From positions 124,001 to 188,000 of the forward strand of contig CAWENX010000005.1 of assembly GCA_963810555.1 (NCBI GenBank): a DNA stretch of 64,000 nucleotides. The letters are read 5' to 3'. This DNA comes from G963677325 sp963810555. GTDB lineage: Bacteria > Bacteroidota > Bacteroidia > Bacteroidales > Prolixibacteraceae. The position numbers and the translations under genes are program-made. Positions 45,296 to 55,902 of the stretch are shown one piece after another; position 1 is the first letter of the stretch; each line of letters opens with the position of its first letter. Under the pieces are notes generated by a model, which saw only the letters and a program-made list of their open reading frames with translations, did no database searches and was not told the DNA's origin.

Positions 45296-46255
45296 TCATT
45301 TTACTTCGGGTTTAAAATCTTTTAATTTAGAATCGAGAAATGAGATTATATCCTCTTCATCGGGGGGAGAAAACCAGTTTATTTCCTTATCTCTTGCAAA
45401 CCATGTAAGTTGTTTACGTGCATATTTCCGGGTGTTTGCTTTAATCTTTTCCATAGCTGTATCAAGAGTAATTATCTCATCAAAATAGTCAAATAATTCC
45501 CTGTACCCTACTGTATTTAAAGCATTAAGATGGCGGAACTGATATAGCTTCTTAGCTTCTTCCGAAAGTCCGTTCTTAAACATCTCATCAACCCTTAAAT
45601 TGATCATGTCATATAAAGCCGATCTTTGCCTGTTCAGCCCAATTTTTATAATGTTAAAATTTCGGGATTTATGTTGTCTCGTTCTGAATGATGAGTAAGG
45701 TTTACCCGTTAAAATGCATATCTCCAGACCATGGAGTATACGTTTTGGATTTTGAAGATCGACTTCGGCGTAATAATCCGGATCAAGTAACTTAAGCTCG
45801 TTTCTTAAGCTTTCCGGCCCCTCATTTTTCATTTTTTCTGATAATGATTTCCGTAATGCGTGATCCGCGTCAGGCAAATCATCAATACCCCACGCAACTG
45901 CATCGATGTATAACATTGAGCCGCCACTCATTAATACAGTATCGTGATCCTTGAATAATAATTCAAGCTTGTCCAGCACCTCGAATTCATATTTGCTGGC
46001 ATTGTAATAATCAAAAATCGAATGCGAATGAATAAAATGATGTTTAACTCTTTTAAGACTGATTTCATCCGGAACGGCAGTCCCAATAGTCATTTCCCTA
46101 TATATCTGCCGGGAATCGCAGGATATGATTTCTGTATTAAAATGCTCAGCTATTCCAATACTTATACCGGTTTTTCCAACACCCGTAGGCCCGAGTAGTA
46201 TTACGAGTGTTTTCGGCATTCCCGGGTTAGGTGCGCGTTTTGAATTGGATGTCAA
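45296..46255 (-). CDS. miaA: tRNA dimethylallyltransferase
   Basis: This 319-residue protein has the P-loop VILLGPTGVGKTGISIGIAE, then IISCDSRQIYREMTIGTAVP and HHFIHSHSIFDYYNASKYE, and the ending TRKYARKQLTWFARD, all standard for MiaA. It adds a dimethylallyl group to A37 of tRNAs reading UNN codons. The window also holds tsaD, another A37-modifying enzyme, about 12 kb away. The gene is intact. Confidence 0.96.
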   Translation of the reverse strand: MTSNSKRAPNPGMPKTLVILLGPTGVGKTGISIGIAEHFNTEIISCDSRQIYREMTIGTAVPDEISLKRVKHHFIHSHSIFDYYNASKYEFEVLDKLELLFKDHDTVLMSGGSMLYIDAVAWGIDDLPDADHALRKSLSEKMKNEGPESLRNELKLLDPDYYAEVDLQNPKRILHGLEICILTGKPYSSFRTRQHKSRNFNIIKIGLNRQRSALYDMINLRVDEMFKNGLSEEAKKLYQFRHLNALNTVGYRELFDYFDEIITLDTAMEKIKANTRKYARKQLTWFARDKEINWFSPPDEEDIISFLDSKLKDFKPEVK

Positions 46256-46284
46256 TATTTTACGTTCAAAAAAGTCTGTAATAA

Positions 46285-46473
46285 TTACAAAATATTGCTC
46301 ATCTCACCATAAATTTCATAAAGATCTTCAATCTCGCCAAGGTCGTCAAATTCGTCTTGAGCTTCCGAATCCTTATTATGTAAAAGGTTGGATTTTCTAC
46401 TCTCATCCTGAGATTGGTCAGGTTTTGTTTCCTTTTTCAAAATCACGACTGGTTCACTTAATGTCTTTCCCAT
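46285..46473 (-). CDS. Small acidic hypothetical protein
   Basis: This 62-residue frame lies between miaA and aconitase, reading leftward. It starts MGKTLSEPVVILKKE, has a polar middle, and ends in an acidic helical segment (DDLGEIEDLYEIYGEMSNIL). I do not recognise it. Support comes from its position 29 bp upstream of miaA on the same strand and a purine-rich stretch (TGAGATGGGA) at its start; it could still be a chance frame. Confidence 0.35.
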   Translation of the reverse strand: MGKTLSEPVVILKKETKPDQSQDESRKSNLLHNKDSEAQDEFDDLGEIEDLYEIYGEMSNIL

Positions 46474-46650
46474 CTCAATTTGCTTAAGTTCAATGTAAAA
46501 TGTTATTTGGCTTTTTTGATTAAAATCAGTATTTCGAATTGATACATTTTCGTATGAAAAAATTTAAAGAATCCTGAGAATACAAAGATAATATCATTAG
46601 TATCAAATTTCCAAATTTTTGAAAATTAACACGTTCCGTTCAAATTATAC

Positions 46651-46680
46651 AAAAAAAGCCGGTTCGAAAATACCGGCTTG
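46651..46680 (-). terminator. Rho-independent terminator of the aconitase gene
   Basis: On the minus strand, AAGCCGGTA, a short loop and ACCGGCTT form a stem followed by seven T. It lies 23 bp after the aconitase stop. Confidence 0.88.
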
Positions 46681-46702
46681 AAAGTTTTGAAAAGAGGTTT
46701 TG

Positions 46703-48969
46703 TTATGGTTTATTTTTAATGAAATTAAGACACGATCCTGCTTTAAACCAATCAATCTGGGAATTATTGTAAGTATGATTTGCCCATATCTCTTCATATG
46801 TGCCGTCGGAATGATTTAATCTTAATTTTAAGGGTCGACCCGGAGAAAAATTCTTTAATCCTGTTACATCAATCTTATCATTCTCCTGAATTTTTAAATA
46901 ATCATCCGGATCAGAAAATGTAAGAGCAAGCATGCCCTGTTTCTTCAAATTGGTTTCATGTATTCTTGCAAACGAACGGGTAAGGACAACTCTGACTCCA
47001 AGATGTCTTGGCTCCATGGCAGCATGCTCACGGGAAGAGCCTTCTCCGTAATTTTCATCCCCAACGATAACAGAACCAAATCCGACTTTTTTATAGTCTC
47101 TTGCTACAGAAGGAACTGAATCATATTCTCCGGTCAACTGGTTAAGGATTGTATTTGTTTTCCCATTAAAATCATTGACAGCCCCGATTAAAAGATTATT
47201 GGAGATATTATCCAAATGTCCCCTGTATTTAAGCCACGGGCCAGCCATAGAAATATGATCTGTTGTACATTTTCCCCTCGCTTTGATTAAAAGCCGTAAC
47301 CCTTTTAAATCATTCCCATCCCAGGGTTCAAAAGGCGTAAGTAATTGTAAACGCTCAGAATTGGGATTTACAACTACTTCTTCATTCTGAAATTCAGAAG
47401 AAGGCATATATCAGACCATGATTTTCAACATCAAAACCATTTTGAGGAAGATCAGATTCTGAAGGTTGTTCAAGCATCACTTTTTCTCCTTTCTCATTGA
47501 TCAGAAAATCAGTTGAAGGATCAAAATCAAGTGTGCCTGCAATTGTAAATGCAGTCACTATTTCGGGCGAAGCTACAAAACCATGCGTTTTGGGATTACC
47601 GTCAGTTCGCTTTGGCAAAATTCCTGTTAAATGAAGTCATGATCGAATTTTCCTGAAGATTATCCACATCCTCCCTTGCCCACTGGCCGATACATGGTCC
47701 GCAGGCATTAGCGAAAATCACAGATCCCATATCTTCAAAAGCCTTCAAAAATCCGGCTTTGTCAGCATTATTATCGAACCATTTCCGAACCAGGGGAAAT
47801 AAAAAAATCAGCTTTAACTTTGAGATGTTTTTTCTTAACCTGCCTGGCAACTGAAGCAGCTCTGCTGAGATCTTCATAAGAAGAATTGGTACAGGATCCA
47901 ATTAAACCGGCTTTCATCTCCAACGGCCAGCCTTTTTCTTTGGCTACAATTTTTAACCTGGAAAGCGGTGTGGCAAGATCAGGAGTAAAAGGACCGTTAA
48001 TATGAGGTTCAAGCTCTGAAAGGTTGATCTCGATAACCTGATCAAAATATTTCTCAGGCTGTTGATAAACTTCTTCATCAGCCTTCAGGTATTCGGCAAT
48101 TTTATCCGCCATTTCTGCTATTTCACTTCTTCCGGTGGCTCTTAGATATTTTGCCATATTCTCATCATAGGCAAAATTGGATGTCGTAGCCCCCACTTCT
48201 GCGCCCATATTACAAATTGTTCCTTTACCTGTGCACGAAAGGCTCAAGGCACCCGGACCAAAATATTCGATAATGCATCCGGTACCACCTTTAACAGTAA
48301 GTATACCAGCAACTTTAAGAATTACATCTTTTGCCGAAGCCCATCCGTTCAGTTTCCCTGTAAGCTTAACACCGATCAGTTTTGGAAATTTCAACTCCCA
48401 GGGAATGCCAGTCATTACATCAACCGCATCGGCACCGCCAACTCCAATGGCAATCATTCCCAATCCGCCTGCATTCACAGTATGAGAATCCGTTCCGATC
48501 ATCATTCCTCCCGGAAAGGCATAATTTTCAAGCACAATCTGGTGAATAATCCCGGCTCCGGGTTTCCAGAAACCTATTCCGTATTTTTTTGAAACTGAAG
48601 CAAGAAAATCATAAACCTCCTTATTTACTTTTTCAGCAGTTTTCAGATCTTCAACTGCTCCTTTTTTCCCCGTGATCAGATGATCACAATGAACAGTCGA
48701 TGGAACGGCAACCTGTTTTTTACCTGCCTGCATAAACTGTAATAAAGCCATCTGGGCTGTTGCGTCCTGCATGGCTACCCGGTCGGGATTGAAATTTACA
48801 TAGGATAGCCCCTCTTTCATAAGGAACCTCAGGTAATTCTCCTGCCAGATGGGTATATAATATTTTTTCAGTATAAGTCAAAGGCCGATCAATCATTTTC
48901 TTAAGCCTTTCAACCTTTCCGGGCAATTGCGAATAGATCTTCGCGAATCATCTGAATATCGTATGCCAT
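46703..48969 (-). pseudogene. Aconitate hydratase, frameshifted in five places
   Basis: The pieces join into one aconitase of about 755 residues, the normal length for the Bacteroidetes type. The start reads MAYDIQMIRE, then VERLKKMIDRPLTYTEKILY, DSHTVNAGGLGMIAIGVGGAD, KAGLIGSCTNSSYEDLSRAA, ANACGPCIGQW (cluster cysteines), GDENYGEGSSREHAAMEPRH and the C-terminal domain. Single-base-type shifts lie near 48948, 48830, 47785, 47610 and 47400. All cluster ligands and the active-site Ser region are kept, so the breaks are recent or are consensus errors. Aconitase converts citrate to isocitrate; true loss would cut the oxidative TCA branch. It is followed by a clean terminator. Confidence 0.85.
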
Positions 48970-49123
48970 ATAGAATTTGTATTAATATATTTAGATATTG
49001 CAATATTAGTGATTTCTCTTAAATCTGTCGGTAAAAGACCCGAATAAGGAAAGCAAAATTATACTTTCAGTTAATATTGGTTGAGTAATTTTGAAAAGTC
49101 TTAAAACTTATGAAATCATTGAA

Positions 49124-50420
49124 ATGACAGAAAAAAAAACTACCTTGTCGGAATCCAAATCATTAGCGGAATGTGGATTAAACCTTTATTCTTTGAGAAT
49201 ATCACGTATTGCATTTCAGTCAATCCGGGGTAACATGGTCAGATCGATACTCACTGTTTTGATCATTGCTGTGGGAATATCTGCTCTCGTAGGTATTTTA
49301 ACTGCAATCGATTCCATAAAAAACTCGATTACAGCTGAATTTACAAGGTTGGGCGCCAACACATTCAGTATCCAGAGCCGTGGCATGCGCGTCCAGATTG
49401 GCAACAAACGATACCGTACAAAGAACTATGCCTACATCAGTTATTTCCAGGCCAGAGAATTCCGGGAACGTTACACTTTTCCTGCTAGTGCATCTATTTC
49501 AGTCCTCGCTACCCAGACATGCAACTGTTAAATATGAATCAGTAAAAAGCAATCCGAACATTATGGTCAGAGGGATTGATGAAAACTATCTTGAAACAGC
49601 CGGATACGAAATAGAAAAAGGAAGAGGACTATCTTCCGGAGAAGCATTCAACGGCGACAACGTTGCAATTATCGGCTCTGGCCTGGCTCAGAAAGTTTTC
49701 CCGAAAGCTTCAGATCCTTTGGGTAAAATCATTTCTGTTGGAAATGGCAAATACAGGGTAATCGGTATCTTAAAAGAGAAGGGAAGCGGTTTCGGCGAGT
49801 CGGGTGACCGGCTCGTATTTCTGCCTTTCACCAATGTAAGGCAATATTTCCCATCACCTCAAATGAACTTCAGGATAAGCATTATGCCAAAATCATCCCG
49901 TTTGCTTGATGAGGCAATGGGTGAAGCCGAAGCGCTGTTTCGCAATATAAGACATTTGAACACCAAAGACGAATCCGATTTCGTGATTGAAAAAAGTGAT
50001 AATCTGGTCAAACTACTGATCGACAACATTAAATATGTAACCCTGGCAGCTACAATTATCGGATTTATAACTCTCCTGGGAGCTTCAATTGGTTTGATGA
50101 ACATCCTTCTTGTTACTGTGGCTGAAAGAACCGTTGAGATTGGGATTCATAAAGCCATGGGTGCCAATTCGCATTCTATAAAACAACAATTTTTTATCGA
50201 ATCGATCATTATCGGGCAGTTGGGCGGACTCTTGGGAATTTTACTTGGCATCCTCGCCGGTGATGGGGTTGCTGCCCTGGTCGGCAGTCCTTTTATTATT
50301 CCCTGGAAATGGATTCTGCCGGAGTGTTGTTGTGTCTGATTGGTAAGTCTTGTCTCAGGAGTAATGCCTGCCGTAAAAGCCTCAAAACTTGATCCTATCG
50401 AGGCACTGCGTTACGAGTAA
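49124..50420 (+). pseudogene. MacB/FtsX-type ABC transporter permease, frameshifted
   Basis: Assembled across frames, this is a permease of about 432 residues. It has an N-terminal helix (IRGNMVRSILTVLIIAVGIS), a MacB-type periplasmic domain (LGANTFSIQSRGMRVQIG, GLSSGEAFNGDNVAIIGSGL, YRVIGILKEKGSGFGESGD) and the C-terminal FtsX region (ETVEIG-like AERTVEIGIHKAMGA, and ASKLDPIEALRYE at the end). Shifts lie near 49500 and twice between 50315 and 50355. The ATG at 49124 fits better than an upstream TTG. Its ATP-binding partner is not in the window. Such permeases work in lipoprotein release or export of small molecules. Confidence 0.8.
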
Positions 50421-50556
50421 CAAATCGTAATCCTTTATGCTTTTCAATGTCAAAACCACAGGGGAAATTTCATTCACCGAATAACTTCCGGTCACTCCTC
50501 ATTCATTTTCTTCTTTGAACATCAATTGTGATTTCCCCCTATTAACAAGCTAATTA

Positions 50557-50655
50557 TTGTGCATTAACCGTGTTATTGCTATGCTTTTTCTGTGCATTTA
50601 CAGCACAGCAAGTGCACAACAAGTGCACAGCAATAGCACAGCAAGTGCACAGCGA
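50557..50655. repeat. 11-bp two-armed array, site 5
   Basis: Nine exact 11-bp units lie in the convergent 421-bp gap 50421-50841. Left: TTGTGCATTAA, CCGTGTTATTG, CTATGCTTTTT, CTGTGCATTTA. Right: CAGCACAGCAA, GTGCACAACAA, GTGCACAGCAA, TAGCACAGCAA, GTGCACAGCGA. TGTGCA on the left is complementary to TGCACA on the right. The remainder of the gap shows nothing gene-like. Confidence 0.9.
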
Positions 50656-53044
50656 ACCCGGTTCAGATCCGGCTCAAATATCTTTTTTGTTACAATATAA
50701 GGGAATGACAGTCAGAGAGGGATATACTCATTTATTTTCCTGAATTTAAATACACATTACAAATCAGAAGTCAGTAAATTTTATCGGTTTGTCTGATTTC
50801 TTCTTTGAATTGACATGGATAACTTTGTTTTTGCTTTTAAATCACAATTTGAAATTAAATCCGAATTTGTAAGCAAAATTATCGCTGTTAACAGGTAGAC
50901 TGTAAGGTCCGTAGCGGTAATAAATACCCAGCCCCCAGGAAAGAAAATCCATTCTAAAAATATTATTGATCTCAAATCCCGATTCATAAAATCCTTTATG
51001 AAAATCACCCATATCCAAATTGTGAACTGTTATATTTATTAAGCGTTCCGAAACCGATATTCTGAGCAAATACAAAATCGGGATTAAATTTTTTACTGGC
51101 AGGAAAAACTAAGTTCCCAAGTGATGGCGAATATGTATGGCAGTATAAGCATCAGCGCCGAATTCATTCTGCCGCATTGTTTTAAAGGAGTACGGAGCAA
51201 CCAGAGAAAATGCGCTTACGTAGCTTCCATAGCCGTTAAACAATTCTGTTATAGGAGCATGATCAGTGATATAACCTGCTCGAAGCATTAATGTTCGTTC
51301 GACTCTGCAGGGTAAGGCTTTAAAATGCAGTTTCCCTTTAAACTCAAACTTTGTATAGCTGTATTCTCCCCCAAAAATACCTATTCCTTGCGTTACATTT
51401 AAAAACCAATCTGATTCCGGCGGATATGTTAACAATCATCATATCAGGATCCTCGATAAAGGAAATTCCGGGAGAATAGCGCAAGCTGCAATCCGATCCT
51501 TGTCAGTCTAAATGCATAAAAAGGGTGCCGGGAAAGAAAGAGATTATTTTCCGCGGGAACTATTATCCGAAAAATCCCCAAACAAAAAGGTGTTTAGTTC
51601 CCGAAAAGGTCTTATTTCGACACCGGCAGAATATCGTTTGGTCGAATACATATTCTTGATTAACAGATACCTGAAATCGTCAGGATTTAGCAATGTACTT
51701 TTTTCCAGAAATTCAGATTCACCGAATTCCATATTCATATCCTTGTATCCCAGATGCAGTCTGAAATCATAATACCCTTTGGGATAGATATCAATCCATT
51801 CACCATGATGAATTGATTTATCCTTTAGCCCGTAAGTGACATAACCGCCGAGTGAAAAATATCTGGACAACCTTCGGTTTGTTTCAGCGCCGATCCCGAC
51901 TTTAATACCTTCATACAGGTTATAGCTGAAAAGTCTATTATACATGAGGTTAAAATATCCTATCGGGATTTTGCCTTCCGCAAGAAACCTGATAAATTTT
52001 GAATTTGCCAATTCAGCACGTGCGGAATCAGCCTCACTTGTGTTGTCTGAAATTGGTTCGGAAGAGATACCTGAATTAAATGATGGAAGTGTCCCCTTTT
52101 TTAAGAGATTCATCGGTCGGGGGATGTAAATCAGGACTTATACTTAAGTCGTATTTTGTAAAATCGGAAGGCATGAAAGGGGGATTGATCTTTCGCTGAT
52201 AAAATGAAGTATGATTTACAGCTAAAAACCGATTGAATGAATCGCTCCTAGTCCAATAAGTTGAATCTATTTTATCTGCCTTTTTAGGCAAGAACCGAAC
52301 TTTAACCTGTTTTTCTCCGGGAAACCATTGCTTATCGCGGAGACGGTCAAATTGCTGATAAATGGAGACAGAAGAAATTGATCCTGAAAGATTCTGAACT
52401 GAAGTAAAACAAGCGCTAAAAGCCTGAATGGCATAACCCTGATTATTAATAACAAGTGTTCCTTGCAAAGCGTTCATCGAATTTTTACTTCGGGGTTCAA
52501 AACTGATAACAAATATGCTGTCATCATCTTTCCCGATAAATGTATCAGTCAAGTAGTAAAAGTATTTTTTAAGTCCTGTCTGATTTAACGGAGAGAGAAA
52601 TGATTTATTTAAGATTTTGATAAACGGATCATAAACAGAAAGGTCCTGTAATTCACCTGCTAACGTTAAAAATGACTTTTTTGCAGTGCCTGTGTATTTT
52701 GACGAAATAATACTTTCATTCCTGTGATTTGGTTGAAGCATTTTTTTGCGTGACAGTATTTCAAGGGAAAAGAGAGGCTTTTGGATCGTTGGCTGAAAAC
52801 CCGAGACTTCCGAAGAATCATTTAATTGAGACCCACTGTGTGCGTCTTTGCTTTCAGATGAGGACACTGATGATATTTTGAAATCCTGGAGACTGGTGTA
52901 GCTGTAACTATTAAATTTTTCCGGGTTATTGCGTGTACAGTTTTCAATTGCCTTTTTCATTATTCCCAAACCGGTATTCTTCAAAGGTGAATTTGAAAAA
53001 GCGGAATCCTTCTTTTCCAATGGCGACATTTTGATCAGCAATCC

Positions 53045-53072
53045 GTTGGCTAAAGCCAACGGCAAAGGATAA
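53045..53072. repeat. GTTGGCTAAAGCCAAC repeat, copy in the regulatory-like domain
   Basis: This is a 28-bp stretch identical to 53248-53275. It begins with the palindrome GTTGGCTAAAGCCAAC and is read in the DUF5686-like frame as YPLPLALAN. Confidence 0.9.
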
Positions 53073-53247
53073 ACCATTGACTGAAATCCAAAATGACTCA
53101 GCCTTATGGACGAAACGGAATCAGGGATTATGAACCATCCGTCAGAGTTAGTAAAAGTGCCTGAATTACCCGGAGAAAATTTGATGGAGACTAAAGAAAC
53201 AGGTTGCCCGTCAGATGCACTGATAACCCTGCCTTTAACCGAAGTCT

Positions 53248-53330
53248 GTTGGCTAAAGCCAACGGCAAAGGATAAGCTAGCGGCAAAGGATAAACCAACG
53301 GCAAAGAATAAACCAACGGCAAAGAATAAA
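53248..53330. repeat. GTTGGCTAAAGCCAAC repeat plus 18-bp tandem units forming a signal peptide
   Basis: The palindrome is followed by four 18-bp units (53259-53276, 53277-53294, 53295-53312, 53313-53330; CCAACGGCAAAGAATAAA type). On the minus strand they encode LFFAVG, LFFAVG, LSFAAS and LSFAVG, the hydrophobic core of the leader of the DUF5686-like protein. Confidence 0.9.
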
Positions 53331-53379
53331 CCAAAATACCTATAGATCACTTTCATCTAACTAAAAAATAATTTTCTCA

Positions 53380-54751
53380 TTATGAAGCCATTACAAGAAG
53401 CATATTTTGGCTCTTTTCCGACTTCTTTTGATAGTAAATTATTCTTTTTCCCATGTTCAAGACATTTTTCTGTTGTTCGATGTTTTCATCATATTCAACA
53501 TGGTCTTTAACAATCTTGTATATTATCCTGGCTAATTTGTGAACCACAGCTACAATCGCCTGGTTGTACCCTAATTTTGCTTTCTTTGCCCTGAAAAGAT
53601 CCCCAAGATAACCCTTGTGATTTTTCAACGTGTTGGCAAACCCTTAATATCTGCCCCGCGTAATTTTTTCTCTTTGGCACCTTGCTTGACAAAAGCTTAC
53701 CACCTGATTTTTTATTGTTTGGAACAACATTCATCCAGCAACAAAATTTGTCTCCTGTCGGGAACTTTCTGGTAAAATCAGCGCCAACTTCAGATACAAA
53801 CTTAAAAGCTGTCAATCCGCTTATGCCCGGTATCCTGGTGATATTGACTCCCAATATTTGAAAACAATATTTTTCTGTATCAAAAATGGGGGCATTATTG
53901 GCTGTCATCTTCTTCTCAGCCCTTTTAAATTCAAGAGCTTCTTCTTTCCTGTTTTTCTCAACAACCACTGCGTAGGCCCTTAGCATTTCATCAAGTTTCA
54001 AATCAAGCTCCCTGATCTGATCTTGTGTATAAAGATAACAATCCAGATTTTGCTTTAATACAAACACCTGGCTTTCTGACCAATTTCCCTCCAGTGATTT
54101 AAGGATTTCTTCCCTTTTGGCTTTTACCCTGTAATGAATGTTTTTTACCAATTCTTCCGGATCCCGTTCTCCTTTTACAATCAACTGTAAAATTGCCATC
54201 CCCGATTTACCCTTAATGTCACTGATCTCCCTGTGGAGTTTAACATTCATCATGTCAAGGGATTTTTGTACCCGAAGAAGCGACTGGTTACATCTTTCAA
54301 CGAGCCTGTCCCTCTTCCGCGATAGATCCTTTATCTCCCTTATCCTGTTTTCAGGCTGAAAACTCTCGGTCAGCAGCCCATAGATATGTAAAAGCTGTAT
54401 CCAGGATACATCCACATAATCGGCCTTCTTTTCTCCCAAATTCTTAATATGTTTGGCATTGCAAACCACTACGTCAAATACGTTTTCTTCAAGTAAGAAA
54501 TAGAGTTGTACCCAGTAAATTCCGGTCGCTTCCATTGCCACTGTCTTAATGTCACAATCTTTTAACCATTTTGCAATTGCCCTCAGGTCACAGGTATAGG
54601 CATCAAAACGACGGTTATTATCCGCATCCCTGTCCTCAGGAACACAAACCTGGTATTCCTTACTGGCCACATCTATCCCTGCAGCATCAGGATTAACAAT
54701 TAAAAGTTGCGAGCCTTTGTCCTTTTTAATTTATTGAGCTTTCTTTGCCAT
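53380..54751 (-). pseudogene. IS110-family transposase, nonsense and frameshift mutations
   Basis: Reading from the ATG at 54749-54751, the protein starts MAKKAQ and meets TAA (54731-54733). The same frame continues QLLIVNPDAAGIDVASKEYQ, the DEDD-type first Asp region, then TVAMEATGIYWVQL and NAKHIKNLGEKKADYVDV. The C-terminal transposase_20 domain reads ITRIPGISGLTAFKFVSEVG and KFCCWMNVVPNNKKSGGK. Near 53637 a two-base loss shifts the end (NHKGYLGDLFRAKKAKLGYN, VVHKLARIIYKIV) into another frame. Initiation at a later GTG (54668-54670) would lose the first catalytic Asp. The enzyme is almost certainly inactive. Confidence 0.85.
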
Positions 54752-54980
54752 ATTGTAAAAATTTGGGGTTAAAAGCCCTTTGCCCGCTTTCCCTTGTCGC
54801 AATCGACACTGTAAACCTTCATGCGGCCTCATGGGTCCAAAAATCGCGATACGGACAAGTGGAACCAGTCTGTTCAACGAAGTATTTTTATCTTCACTGT
54901 AGAATCTGCTTACTTGCAAAAGGGCACCCCAAATTTGCACATAACTCCCGTTAGTTCCCATTCGCGCGCTTTTTTAATCA
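54752..54980 (-). ncRNA. Candidate IS110 bridge-RNA region
   Basis: The non-coding segment upstream of an IS110 transposase encodes a bridge RNA in characterised members, with loops that pair with target and donor. This segment is on the expected side and about the expected size, and contains pairable GC-rich stretches (CTTTGCCCGCTTTCC, TGCGGCCTCATG). I could not fold it or identify the loops, so the call rests on position. Confidence 0.35.
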
Positions 54981-55019
54981 AGGAGGTCTGTTCAATGTTT
55001 ACTATTCACTATTCACTGT

Positions 55020-55751
55020 TTACTGATTACTGATTACTTTCTCAATCTCCTTCATCGTTATTCTTCCCTCATAGATCGCTTTACCCGTTATCACGGCGGG
55101 GATTCCGGCTTCCTGCAACGCTATAATGTCCTTCATCGAACTGACACCTCCGCTGGCGATCAGATAAATACCAGGGACGGCCTTTAAAATGTTTTTATAA
55201 AGCTCAAATGAAGGTCCTGTTAACATTCCGTCCTGACTGATATCTGTACTGATAACATTTTGAATACCATTTGAATACCATTCCTTTATAAAATTATAAA
55301 CATCAACGCCAGTGCCTTCCAACCATCCGGAAACCGCGATCTTTTCGTCTTTTGCATCAGCCCCGAGGATGATCTTTTCTTTTCCGTATTTTTCAATCCA
55401 GGAGAGAAAGATTTCCGGCGATTTAACGGCAATGCTTCCGCCTGTTATCATCGATGCCCCTGATTCAAAGGCTATTTTCACATCCTCATCTGTCTTTAAG
55501 CCTCCGCCGAAATCAATGACCAGTTTTGTGTTTGAAGCTATTGTTTCCAGTACTTTCTGATTGATGATATGATTGGCTTTTGCCCCGTCGAGATCAACAA
55601 GATGCAGACGCTTTAAGCCGGCTGCCTCAAACATTTCAGCCACTTCAAGGGGATCTTCGTTATAAACGGTTTTCCGGTCATAATCGCCCTGGCTTAGCCT
55701 TACGCATTTACCCTCTATAATATCAATCGCCGGAATAATCTCAATTCTCAT
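55020..55751 (-). CDS. hisA: Phosphoribosylformimino-AICAR isomerase
   Basis: This 243-residue (beta/alpha)8 enzyme of histidine synthesis reads IIPAIDIIEGKCVRLSQGDY (catalytic Asp in AID), then HLVDLDGAKA, LVIDFGGGLKTDEDV and STDISQDGMLTGPSFELY (second catalytic Asp), and LIASGGVSSMKDI for phosphate binding. It makes the substrate for HisH-HisF. It is downstream of hisH, with a palindromic repeat in the 151-bp gap. The next gene leftward is an IS110 remnant, not hisF. Confidence 0.96.
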   Translation of the reverse strand: MRIEIIPAIDIIEGKCVRLSQGDYDRKTVYNEDPLEVAEMFEAAGLKRLHLVDLDGAKANHIINQKVLETIASNTKLVIDFGGGLKTDEDVKIAFESGASMITGGSIAVKSPEIFLSWIEKYGKEKIILGADAKDEKIAVSGWLEGTGVDVYNFIKEWYSNGIQNVISTDISQDGMLTGPSFELYKNILKAVPGIYLIASGGVSSMKDIIALQEAGIPAVITGKAIYEGRITMKEIEKVISNQ

Positions 55752-55832
55752 ACTTTCCGATCCCTTAAATTTTTAAATTTCAATAGCTAATAGCCTGACT
55801 TCTAATTCAATGTTCAATAATTTTATTACTTG

Positions 55833-55874
55833 AGACGCACATTTTTGTTTGAGACGCACGCCGTGCGTCTCTAC
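55833..55874. repeat. GAGACGCAC palindromic repeat between hisH and hisA
   Basis: A half-unit (GAGACGCAC) is followed by the palindrome GAGACGCACGCCGTGCGTCTC. It belongs to the same family as the copies at 11040-11067 and 11162-11210. Confidence 0.8.
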
Positions 55875-55902
55875 TATTCTTTCATTCATTAATTCCTTAA
55901 TC

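Larger units (their letters stand above)
50842..53356 (-). pseudogene. DUF5686-like outer-membrane protein, frameshifted
   Basis: The span equals about 838 codons, the usual DUF5686-family size. The first frame (52076-53356) gives a signal peptide, a carboxypeptidase-regulatory-like domain (VKGRVISASDGQPVSLVSI) and the middle domain (LTDTFIGKDDDSIFVISFEP, FYQRKINPPFMPSDFTKYDL). Later pieces give a barrel (RLSRYFSLGGYVTYGLKDKS, LMLRAGYITDHAPITELFNG, YRYGPYSLPVNSDNFAYKFG). Shifts lie near 52095, 51540, 51430, 51110 and 51020. The signal-peptide core is built from four in-frame 18-bp repeats (FFAVGL-like). Family assignment is from overall layout; function is unknown. Confidence 0.7.
53370..54985 (-). 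mobile_element. IS110-family insertion sequence, degenerate
   Basis: A broken IS110-type transposase gene and about 230 bp of non-coding DNA upstream of it fill the space between the start of the DUF5686-like gene and hisA. No terminal inverted repeats are obvious, which is normal for IS110 elements; both ends are approximate. The element stands directly downstream of hisA, where hisF is often found. Confidence 0.75.

Noticed and set aside
53507..54670. Intact IS110 transposase starting at GTG 54670
   Set aside because: This start lies after the first catalytic Asp (AAGIDVAS), the upstream frame has a TAA after MAKKAQ, and the C-terminus is shifted near 53637.
54731..54961. A 76-codon frame upstream of the transposase, joined to MAKKAQ
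   Set aside because: It has no recognisable features and covers the expected non-coding end of the IS; it ends at the same TAA that blocks the transposase.
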